Source: Opitutales bacterium (GTDB lineage: Bacteria; Verrucomicrobiota; Verrucomicrobiia; Opitutales; UBA2995). From it: 48,286 nt of DNA. Location: positions 1-48,286 of the forward strand of contig JAJDZZ010000064.1 in the NCBI GenBank assembly GCA_022824405.1, written 5' to 3'. Shown in pieces: positions 42,401-48,286 of the stretch. The first letter of the stretch is position 1, and each line of letters begins with the position of its first letter. A program made the translations under genes and the position numbers. The notes below the pieces were generated by a model. That model ran no database searches and was not told the DNA's origin. It saw nothing but the letters and a program-made list of their open reading frames with translations.

Positions 42401-43564
42401 GGTTTTCCGACTCGCTGTAAACTTCAACAGATCCAATCACTGGACTATCTGCTTTGGGCCGCTATTCAACATGCCGATCGGGCATCCCTTCAAAAACTTA
42501 TCGGGAAAAAGTTGTCCAGGAAAAGCATGAACCCTGCTCAACGCGCGCACTGGCTGGCAGCAGGGTTCATGGTTGCCCAGGAACGTTACCAAGACCGTCT
42601 AACCGATTTCGTCCATTCAGGGCGTAGTCAACAGCGAATTCGCCAAATGGCGGAGTTCTTTTCTCCAATGAATCGCATCAAGCCTTGGATGGAATACTTG
42701 GGAATTTCGGCAAAGGAACACCTGATTCGCATATTTGGAAGCGCTTTCGAACCTTACGATTGGAAGAATGAATCGGGGTTTTCTTGGAACCCACCCGGAG
42801 AGGAGGACTTTGACCTTATCCGACCGCTCATAGAGAGCCTCAAAAATACGACCGATCAGGAAGCGAGCGATGTCCTGAAGAGACTCATTGAGGATCCTAC
42901 GGTATCCCGGTGGCACCGGGTATTATCCCAGACGCAAAGCGCCCAACGGGTGATTCGGAGAGACTCCGGCTATCGCCATCCCAGTTTCGAGGAGGTCCGC
43001 AAGACCTTGGACGGGGGCACACCGTCCAACGCGGCCGACCTCGTAGTCCTTGTGTTAGATCGATTACAGAAACTCGCCATTGAAATTCGCAACGGAAACA
43101 CCGACGACTGGAAACAATTTTGGAATGAAAGCAAGGGGGATGATCCACCCACTCCTAAGCACGAGGATACCTGCCGAGACGCTCTTCTTTCGGACTTGAA
43201 GCGTGTGCTCCCACCAGCGATCGATGCCCAGCCCGAGGGGCAATACGCCAACGATAAACGGTCGGATATCCGGGTTTTCTACAGTGGCTTCAACGTGCCC
43301 GTTGAGATCAAGAAGAGCAACCACAGGGATCTATGGAAAGCGATCAGGAATCAGTTGATTGCGAAATATACCCGAGACCCAAAAACGGATGGATATGGCA
43401 TTTACCTCGTGTTTTGGTTCGGCCGGAAATACACCCAAATAGAACCTTCCGGCGCTCGTCCGGCTGACGCCCAAGATCTCAAGAGGAGACTGGAATCGAG
43501 GCTATCAAGGGAAGAGTTGCTCAAAATATCCGTCTGTGTAATCGATGTGGAAATACCAAATTAG
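39473..43564 (+). CDS. Giant NACHT-like NTPase with C-terminal nuclease-like domain
   Basis: A 1363-residue protein, probably cytoplasmic. Near the N-terminus lie Walker A GDPGAGKST (41-49) and Walker B LFIDGLDE (87-94), the NACHT/STAND signature, followed by FRLSCRGADW and a winged-helix-like region. The long middle (about 330-1200) is helical, with spaced Leu and Asp/Glu as in repeat sensor domains. Near residues 1260-1280 the pattern SDIRVFYSGFNVPVEIKKS gives an acidic D, then E-x-K, as in PD-(D/E)XK nucleases. The combination is typical of defence NTPases that sense an invader and then cut nucleic acid. Unlike classic Avs proteins, the effector would be C-terminal. Overlaps the AAA_14 gene by 4 nt. 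No recognised family name. Confidence 0.75.
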   Translation: MKVFIPRTCTEVRDKDSNQNLATVSKPLTAYRESSAYVLLGDPGAGKSTAFETEYEALGEDAACPITARNFLTFDPTKRPEWHGKTLFIDGLDEVRAGTSDALGPFDAIRCRLETLGKPRFRLSCRGADWLGANDRKRLRDISPDSKVIVLRLDQLTDEDIKEILENQKNIGRAETFIREAKERGVYELLKNPQSLKLLVKVVASGRYWPKSRLETFEKACRQLVLEHNEEHQAARYYERPPDPSQLPDVAGRLCAVHLLSGIAGYSLHPSEENDEYPVFTSCAYDSPELLKPALSTKLFKEESGGRFVPVHRHIAEFLGARHLSRIIADGLPSRRILALISGDDGAPVTQMRGLSAWLAALSNDARAELIERDPIGVGLYGDIRGFTTEEKRALLNSLKTSLNRELYQLGSVFQTAAAFGALMTPEMEPHLRNALTDSNRKEEHQSFVNFLLRVLREGSPLAILSEVLLEIVRDGTRWQGVNSQALYAFLHNCPDNPERTNSLKALLDDIRSGQVSDPDNSLLGPLLKQLYPGELHPSEVWNYLSKKEGRGILINDFSRFWENRLLEVSSDNQVASLLDGLRERLSELLPALQSHYQEDLPLRLLARGLKAHGDKIETARLYDWLHVGSPETIVGVPSKIEEALNDIRSWMEHRPEIQKAVIREGLNRCPDSDKSWGCAYRALERLYGARLPPDFGLWCLHQAIALVDTKPKVAEFLFERAIQALTDKTINQGLSLTVLREQSQDNKKLRAVLERRLSPQPIQMKVSERRREYNEKQRREKEQWLDYVRSNEEALRENRAPPALLHHLAQEYLGDFNYLCAEDRPRAISKRLYGDSGLIDAALMGLRGVIHREDVPSLEEILTLGEQGRKHYLERPFLAGLAEIERTTPEDASQWEDDRIGKALAFYFSVLHGDYRPKWYERLLEARPEIVAEVQVRFASSEFRRGSLNINKLWELAHDRHHAQVARVASLRLLRGFPTRCKLQQIQSLDYLLWAAIQHADRASLQKLIGKKLSRKSMNPAQRAHWLAAGFMVAQERYQDRLTDFVHSGRSQQRIRQMAEFFSPMNRIKPWMEYLGISAKEHLIRIFGSAFEPYDWKNESGFSWNPPGEEDFDLIRPLIESLKNTTDQEASDVLKRLIEDPTVSRWHRVLSQTQSAQRVIRRDSGYRHPSFEEVRKTLDGGTPSNAADLVVLVLDRLQKLAIEIRNGNTDDWKQFWNESKGDDPPTPKHEDTCRDALLSDLKRVLPPAIDAQPEGQYANDKRSDIRVFYSGFNVPVEIKKSNHRDLWKAIRNQLIAKYTRDPKTDGYGIYLVFWFGRKYTQIEPSGARPADAQDLKRRLESRLSREELLKISVCVIDVEIPN

Positions 43565-43922
43565 GCATCTCTGATCTCCTTACTACCTTGGGCTATGCAT
43601 TTCCTCCGGCCAACGGTTGAAAATGAACGGCACCTCGGGAGTTCCTTCGTCGGAATAAGAGATTGAAGACTTCGACAAGACCGCCCGGGATCTCGTCCGC
43701 GATCACGTAACATACGCCCTCACACCCGGCGCGGCAAGGATGCCGTCGCCCTACCGTTTTCGTTTAGACGCTGCCCTACTAAAAAGGGCGGTTTAAAATT
43801 GACACAGTTGACTTATCGGAAATTTGTGCCGCATGAACACTTCTCCAAGCTCAGAGGAAATTGTCGACGCCTTCGAAATCGTGTTGAAGAAATGGTCCGG
43901 CATCACTTTTGTTCTCCCAGGA
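43565..43922. other. 358-bp intergenic region with possible gene remnant
   Basis: No intact gene. An open frame of 45 codons without start (43659-43793, TAA at 43794-43796) reads through EIEDFDKTARDLVRDHV and LKRAV. A short ATG-started frame just before it ends at GATTGA in another register, so a frameshifted remnant is possible. No repeat words of the usual kind are found here, in contrast to most other gaps. Confidence 0.3.
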
Positions 43923-44987
43923 TCACTTTGCGTAGAACTGCCGATACCATCGGCGCATTCTGTGCACGGGCCCGTCGGACTTGGTGAGCAACGGTTTTTT
44001 TCGGTAGATCTTATTTTCCCAGATCTCCACATCCCTCCGCCACTGCGACACCCAGTTGCCAACCACATAGCTGGCCAGGACCCGGGAAATTCTCTTGTCG
44101 GAAAACCACCAGAAATGCACTTGCTGCTTGAGCGGTGCAATGGGTGTATGCGTCTGAAACATGGTGATTCTTCCCAGATTGGGGATCGAAAAATCAAACT
44201 GGACCATACCACCGGCGCCATAAAATGTAATTTTGGCGCTGGCCCCGGTTTTCCGTATTATTCGGCCGAGGACTTCGAGTACGCTTTGATCCCTGAAATA
44301 GGCGAGATGAGCCGCGTTGGCATCCCGTTCCCAACTCGCTTCATGGTGAATTTTTATGAAGGGGATGGTAATTCGGGTCCATGGAATATGCATGACTCCG
44401 TGGATTTCAGGGAAATGCTGGAAATCCACGGCGTTTTCGGCGAACTCGATGATGTGCATCCTCACTTCGCCACCGTTGTGTCTTCCTCGGTAAACAGATT
44501 TCCCGCTATCTATCCTGGATTGTTCGGGAAGGCGGTAAAGAACCCGATCCGGTCTGTGCTCGGCGTGGTAAAGCACGACCATCCCGTAATAATCCATCAC
44601 CTCCCAATGCGTATGGATCCTGGCTGGCAATTTGTCGTTGGTGGGAATGTGGCAGACCTGTCCGAACCCGTTAATCCGCCAACCGTGAAAGGGACATCGC
44701 AGTTGGTCATCGATGACCTTGCCATGGGCCAAATTGGCCCCCATGTGCGGGCAAAAAGCATCGATTGCGTGAACTTGCCCATTTGATTCGCTGCGGAAGA
44801 GGGCGATCTGTTTCCCAAGGCATTCGACGTACATTGCTTCACCGGGTTTAATGTCAGCCGATGCCGCAACCATGTACCATCCGTCGGGATACGGCGGCGG
44901 ATAGGTGGACTCGCGCAAGGCGTCGGATGGTCTCCCACGACCTGGTCGGCGACGGGTAGCGCCACCCCGAGTGAATCGTCCCCACAT
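43923..44987 (-). CDS. Rieske non-heme iron oxygenase
   Basis: A 354-residue oxygenase. The Rieske [2Fe-2S] ligands are C79-P-H81 (FCPHMGANL) and C98-P-F-H101 (RCPFHGW). The mononuclear iron site follows in EFAENAVDFQHFPEIHGVMH (N185, D188, H191, H196). Overall design is near the KshA/DAF-36 cholesterol desaturase and sterol 9-alpha-hydroxylase group, so a hydrophobic ring compound is a likely substrate. No ferredoxin reductase partner is seen in the window. The start is uncertain: the first 25 residues are Arg/Gly-rich and unlike the family, and a TTG at about 44918 would begin just before the PPPYPDGWYMVA segment. Single gene. Confidence 0.83.
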   Translation of the reverse strand: MWGRFTRGGATRRRPGRGRPSDALRESTYPPPYPDGWYMVAASADIKPGEAMYVECLGKQIALFRSESNGQVHAIDAFCPHMGANLAHGKVIDDQLRCPFHGWRINGFGQVCHIPTNDKLPARIHTHWEVMDYYGMVVLYHAEHRPDRVLYRLPEQSRIDSGKSVYRGRHNGGEVRMHIIEFAENAVDFQHFPEIHGVMHIPWTRITIPFIKIHHEASWERDANAAHLAYFRDQSVLEVLGRIIRKTGASAKITFYGAGGMVQFDFSIPNLGRITMFQTHTPIAPLKQQVHFWWFSDKRISRVLASYVVGNWVSQWRRDVEIWENKIYRKKPLLTKSDGPVHRMRRWYRQFYAK

Positions 44988-45384
44988 AAGGTTACAGAAT
45001 GATTTAGACCAAAATCACATTAAAGCAAATTTTGGTTTTGGGTCAGTGTAGGAAAACCTATACTGCCCCCGGCGCCTTTGGTGGAACCTCGTTGGGGTTC
45101 GGTCATATGGGTGATCGGAAACCCAGAGTGCGCTACGCGACACTGGGCTCTGGAGTTTAACGCCTTTGGCGTATTAGCCAGATGCTGATTCGTACCCTTT
45201 TCCTGAATATGGCGCTCCTGGATAATCGCGGCGTAAAGCCGCTCCTACAACTCATTATGCCTATTCTCTTTGCGCCCTTGGCGATCTTGGCGAGATCCCA
45301 TTCCTCATTCCTCATTCTTAATTCCTAATTGGCGCGCCTCAGCGCGCTTCCCCTCTCTGTGTCCTCTGTGGTCTCTGTGGTTAT
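44988..45384. repeat. 397-bp intergenic region with hairpins and repeat words
   Basis: No gene. It contains a long imperfect hairpin around CCCAGAGTG-CGCTACGCG-ACACTGGG (about 45122-45147), a CGCC-TTTGGCG hairpin (about 45161-45171), GCGGCG-TAAAGCCGCTCC (about 45228-45245), the array CTTTGCGCC-CTTGGCGAT-CTTGGCGAG (45268-45294), an ATTCCTC/ATTCCTA run (about 45299-45330), a GGCGCGCC-TCAGCGCGC word (about 45331-45348) and the array CTCTGTGTC-CTCTGTGGT-CTCTGTGGT (45355-45381). The last array ends next to the stop codon of the vWA gene. Confidence 0.75.
45355..45382 (+). repeat. Type example of the 9-nt-periodic array
   Basis: Three direct units of the CTCTGTGNN type and a trailing T. Other clear copies are at 8321-8348, 10253-10271, 29271-29289, 36287-36314, 45268-45294 and 48138-48164 on the plus strand, and at 9921-9944 and 9961-9988 on the minus strand. 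The unit varies as CTYNGYGNN between arrays, but positions within one array agree, so each array seems to have grown by local duplication and drifted as a set. Confidence 0.8.
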
Positions 45385-47448
45385 TCATCTTCTCCCTCGG
45401 TTATCTCGCCTTGGCGTTTCCGGCTTTGGGGTGAGTTGGCGGGCTGTTTCGATGAGTTCGATTAACTCGGACCGCAAACCGCCGGGGTCTTGGGCCTTGG
45501 CTTGGCGGGCCAGGTCGAGAACCTCGTCGAAGGTCAACGATTCGGTGTATGGAGAATTTCGTAGCAGCATGCCGAATGCCGCCACCGCCGTGGCAAACCG
45601 GAAATCATCCGAAGCGGCGGCGAATGCGGCTCCCGGATCAACGAAGGGTTTCTGGATCAATTGGCTTTCCTCGGAATCGGGCTGTTTGTAGCGCAACTTT
45701 ACCGTGAGCAGTTCATCCGACTTGACCGCAGCCTGCCGGACAGCCGGGTATTGGTACTTGAGGGGATCGACCGATGGGGTGGTCTCTGCCGCCAATCCCG
45801 CCGGAACTATCTCGTAAAGGGCCGTGACGCTGTGCCCTGCGCCGATTTCACCGGCGTCCTTGGTGTCGTCGTTGAAGTCTTCCTTGGCCAGCATGCGGTT
45901 TTCGTATCCGATCAGGCGATAGGATCCGACGAGGGCCGGATTGAACTCGACCTGGATCTTCACGTCCTTGGCGATAGTCATCAGGGTGCCGAGCATTTGG
46001 TCGACGAACACCTTGCGAGCTTCCTTGATGGAGTCGACGTAGCCGAAATTGCCGTTCCCCTTATTTGACAACTCTTCCATGGCGGCGTCCTGATAGTTGC
46101 CCATTCCGAACCCGAGAACGGAAAAGAAGACTCCGGTTTTGGCTTTTTCCTCAATCAAACGGGAGAGGCTTCCCCGGTCGGTGGTACCCACGTTGAAGTC
46201 GCCATCGGTGCAGAGGATGACGCGGTTTATTCCGCCTTCGATGAAGTGCTGCCGGGCCACGGAATAGGCCAATTCGATCCCGGCGCCACCGTTGGTCGAA
46301 CCGCCGGACTGCAGGTTGTTGATGGCGTGTTTTATGGTCTCCTGGTTATTGGCCGTGGTGGATGGCAGGGCCAAACCGGATGCCCCGGCGTAGACGACCA
46401 CCGCAATGCGGTCGCGTCCTTCCATTTGTTCCACCAGGAGGTTGAGCGATTGCTTGACCAAACCCAGTTTATCGGGGGAACTCATCGAACCGGAAACGTC
46501 GATGAGAAATACCAGGTTCGCGTCGGGGCGCTCAGACAGGTCGACGGTTTCTCCCTGCAGGCCGATGCGCACCAGCCGGTGTTCCGGTTTCCAGGGTGCG
46601 CTGGCCGCATCCACGTGCACGGCGAAGGGCGTCTCGTCCGTCGGTTCCGCGTAATCATAGGGGAAATAGTTGATCAGTTCCTCGACGCGGACGGCGTCCG
46701 GGGGCGGTAACCGGCCCCCGTTCAGGAACCGGCGCACATTGGCGTAGGAAGCGGTGTCGACGTCTATTGAAAACGTAGACAGAGGGTGATCGACCGGGTT
46801 CTTGAAGGCGTTTTCGGTGATGCGGTCGTAGGCTTCGCGGGTGAAAGCGCTGTCGGTGGGAATTCGCCTGAAATCCTGAGGACTCCTAGACAGATTGCGG
46901 CCATCGTCAGCGGATAGTGAGACTCCGGCAATGGAGCCAGGCACATCCTTCAACTGAACACGGAGTTGCGTACTGGCCAAAGCGTTGCTCGGTTCAAGAT
47001 CAACCGCCTCTTCCTTTAAGGATTCGATGGAAAATATGGAAAGTTCATAAACCTCTTCCAGTGCTGGCGATACTTGTGATTGCCGCTCTGGCTCGAACAG
47101 AGTAATGGAACTCTGTTGCCAGGAAGCTTTGAAGGCCGTCCAGGTCACCATCCCGGTCAGTCCAACCAATAAGGTGGCGGCTATTGCGCTCTGCCAAAAC
47201 GGGAAAGCCAGGAACTTCTTGTCATTCGGCTGTGAGGTCCGCTCGACAAATGCCCGCTGGACGGCGGCTTGCTGCGACTCGGTGAGGGATTCGGCCTCTG
47301 CACGTTGCTGCAGGTCGCGTTTCAGTTCATGGGTAAATGCCTTTAGCGATTCAAATGCTTCCTTCGCTTCCGGATCGATGGGCTGGGTTTCTTCCTCGCC
47401 AAGGGCTTTGGCGGTGAACCTCGGGTCGTTTGGGTCAAGGTGTTTCAT
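45385..47448 (-). CDS. Anti-sigma-like/vWA (YfbK-type) fusion protein
   Basis: A 687-residue protein if started at 47448 ([16 protein letters not shown]), one base after the sigma-factor stop; GAGGA upstream is a fair Shine-Dalgarno site, and an upstream ATG at 47541 would overlap the sigma gene. Residues 1-80 are cytoplasmic and resemble a zinc-free anti-sigma domain ([11 protein letters not shown]). TM helix at about 90-110. The exported part has the YfbK N-domain ([19 protein letters not shown]), a vWA domain with [15 protein letters not shown], and a DUF3520-type C-terminus ([19 protein letters not shown]). The protein would hold the sigma factor and sense an extracytoplasmic ligand through its vWA head. 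Sensor role inferred from the fusion and gene pairing. Confidence 0.82.
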   Translation of the reverse strand: MKHLDPNDPRFTAKALGEEETQPIDPEAKEAFESLKAFTHELKRDLQQRAEAESLTESQQAAVQRAFVERTSQPNDKKFLAFPFWQSAIAATLLVGLTGMVTWTAFKASWQQSSITLFEPERQSQVSPALEEVYELSIFSIESLKEEAVDLEPSNALASTQLRVQLKDVPGSIAGVSLSADDGRNLSRSPQDFRRIPTDSAFTREAYDRITENAFKNPVDHPLSTFSIDVDTASYANVRRFLNGGRLPPPDAVRVEELINYFPYDYAEPTDETPFAVHVDAASAPWKPEHRLVRIGLQGETVDLSERPDANLVFLIDVSGSMSSPDKLGLVKQSLNLLVEQMEGRDRIAVVVYAGASGLALPSTTANNQETIKHAINNLQSGGSTNGGAGIELAYSVARQHFIEGGINRVILCTDGDFNVGTTDRGSLSRLIEEKAKTGVFFSVLGFGMGNYQDAAMEELSNKGNGNFGYVDSIKEARKVFVDQMLGTLMTIAKDVKIQVEFNPALVGSYRLIGYENRMLAKEDFNDDTKDAGEIGAGHSVTALYEIVPAGLAAETTPSVDPLKYQYPAVRQAAVKSDELLTVKLRYKQPDSEESQLIQKPFVDPGAAFAAASDDFRFATAVAAFGMLLRNSPYTESLTFDEVLDLARQAKAQDPGGLRSELIELIETARQLTPKPETPRRDNRGRR

Positions 47449-47449
47449 A

Positions 47450-47995
47450 TCAGTGTCCTCGGATTTGGGGGATTTCCAGGGATTCCCATTGTATTTTGAG
47501 GGATTTGACGGCCTGGTGCAGGATAAAGCCGACATTGCCAATGCTAAGGCCGGTTACTTCGCTTATTTCCCGGTAGCTGAAGTCCTGCTGAAACTTCAAC
47601 AGGACCAGTTCTCGTTGGCGGCGCGGGAGGGCCTCAACCAACTCGAACAACGAGGAAATGGTTTCCCGTTTGCGTTGTTCGCGCGAGTGATCTTGCGCCG
47701 GTTCTTCCAGGACGCTCAGGTGGTGGGAATTATCAAAGCGGCTCATGCGCTTTTCCTTTCTTAGCATATTGAAGCACTGATTTCGCACGACGCGGAAAAG
47801 CCATGGAAACAAACGGTCCTCAACTTTTTCGCGGGGTTGCCGACAGAGTTTGATAAACGCTTCCTGCACGGCATCCCGAGCCTGGTCGCCGTCGTTCAAC
47901 AGGCAGTGAGCATAACGGATGAGGGCGGACTGATGGGCTTCCATCGCCTCCCTCACCCAGGCCCAATGACCTTCCAACGAGACTTCAGGCGGCAT
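47450..47995 (-). CDS. ECF RNA polymerase sigma factor
   Basis: A 181-residue sigma-70-family ECF factor. Region 2 (about 24-90) has [15 protein letters not shown] and [20 protein letters not shown]; region 4 (about 120-172) has [20 protein letters not shown] and the helix-turn-helix [22 protein letters not shown] factors redirect RNA polymerase to stress or envelope genes and are usually held by an anti-sigma factor. The next gene, one base downstream, is a membrane protein with an anti-sigma-like N-terminus and a vWA head, so the two form a signalling pair. Target promoters cannot be named from this window. Confidence 0.9.
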   Translation of the reverse strand: MPPEVSLEGHWAWVREAMEAHQSALIRYAHCLLNDGDQARDAVQEAFIKLCRQPREKVEDRLFPWLFRVVRNQCFNMLRKEKRMSRFDNSHHLSVLEEPAQDHSREQRKRETISSLFELVEALPRRQRELVLLKFQQDFSYREISEVTGLSIGNVGFILHQAVKSLKIQWESLEIPQIRGH

Positions 47996-48286
47996 GGTCT
48001 ATCAGCACTGGGATTGGCATATACTAAGGAAACACCTGTGCCGGGAGTTTTATTAGAAAAAGTTCTAAAAGATTTTTGCAGGCGAGACAACCAGGGCCAA
48101 GGCCAAGTCTAAGGGGCCTCCGATTCCTCATCCCCGTCTTTGCGACCTTTGCGATCTTGTAGGTCTCCCAACCATGAATTTACCGGCTTTTGAGCGCTTT
48201 CGAGAATGGGCCCAAAAAACTCGTCGGAGAAAGCGCTCGAAAAAGCCTTCGACGGTGTCAATCGTCAGGATTGAAAGTGCCAGGAA
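47996..48286. other. Region upstream of the sigma-factor gene
   Basis: No gene is supported up to the end of the window. A TTAGAA-AAAG-TTCTAA inverted repeat is near 48051-48066 and may be an operator. The 9-nt array CTTTGCGAC-CTTTGCGAT (plus a weaker third unit) is at 48138-48164. GAGCGCTTTC (48192-48201) and GAAAGCGCTC (48229-48238) are perfect 10-bp inverted arms with a spacer of 27 nt. Confidence 0.55.

Noticed and set aside
43824-44786. Plus-strand open frame of 320 codons
   Set aside because: It lies entirely antisense to the Rieske oxygenase, which has all metal ligands; the plus-strand reading shows no domain and is a shadow.
48192-48238. Attachment site or terminator from the GAGCGCTTTC inverted repeat
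   Set aside because: Only one pair with a long spacer is visible at the window end, with no integrase; the role cannot be judged.

Overview
The window looks like a chromosomal segment of a PVC-group bacterium, most likely Verrucomicrobia (Opitutae-like) and less likely Planctomycetes. The evidence is the gene families present: a PVC-type beta-propeller/HEAT/cytochrome c protein, a DUF1587-to-DUF1585 cytochrome protein paired with a DUF1552 protein, two secreted S1 sulfatases, a YfbK-like vWA protein joined to an ECF sigma factor, an SHD1-thioredoxin fusion, and TM-anchored vWA proteins with the CGFGA membrane motif. No rRNA, tRNA, CRISPR array, prophage or transposase was recognised. About 35 protein genes are supported.

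Layout. 0.2-5.1 kb (minus): PhoD-like metallophosphatase downstream of a PVC cytochrome. 5.1-6.4 kb (minus): two adjacent PIN-toxin modules, one with a ribbon-helix-helix antitoxin and one with an AbrB-type antitoxin; each has a palindrome across the antitoxin start codon. 6.7-9.8 kb (minus): two exported sulfatases. 10.3-13.6 kb (minus): circularly permuted ATP-grasp, alpha-E and transglutaminase genes in a tight operon. 13.7-14.2 kb: a DUF2939 protein. 14.4-19.7 kb (plus) and 29.2-19.7 kb (minus): two convergent operons, described below. 29.4-30.5 kb: an AAA_14/DUF4143 ATPase. 30.8-36.0 kb (minus): SHD1-thioredoxin protein, then DUF1592-type cytochrome and DUF1552 protein. 36.5-37.7 kb (plus): a family 2 glycosyltransferase. 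38.2-43.6 kb (plus): an AAA_14 ATPase overlapping a 1363-residue NACHT-like NTPase with a likely C-terminal nuclease, a defence-like pair. 43.9-45.0 kb (minus): a Rieske oxygenase. 45.4-48.0 kb (minus): ECF sigma factor and anti-sigma/vWA fusion.

The strongest candidate for an undescribed system is 14.36-29.18 kb. The plus operon encodes an ExbB/MotA-like proton-channel protein, a degenerate Hsp70-like/FHA fusion, two vWA proteins whose only TM helix carries an ExbD-like aspartate (SFLD followed by CGFGA), and a membrane-anchored thioredoxin fold without active-site cysteines. The convergent operon encodes eight envelope proteins: two secreted proteins of unknown family, a lipoprotein, a TM-anchored TPR protein, a five-PEGA/SUMF1 protein, two acidic or low-complexity secreted proteins, and a small TPR protein. 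The inferred picture is a proton-motive-force-driven envelope machine in which vWA heads replace the peptidoglycan-binding part of ExbD/MotB. This rests on sequence reading only.

The second striking feature is the intergenic DNA. Many gaps are built from short internally periodic words: 9-nt units of the CTCTGTGGT/CTTTGCGAT type, 7-nt units of the ATTCCTA/CTTCAGC type, GGCGCGCC hairpins and others, strung together in recurring order and with a bias in orientation. At least one gene takes its stop codon from such a word.
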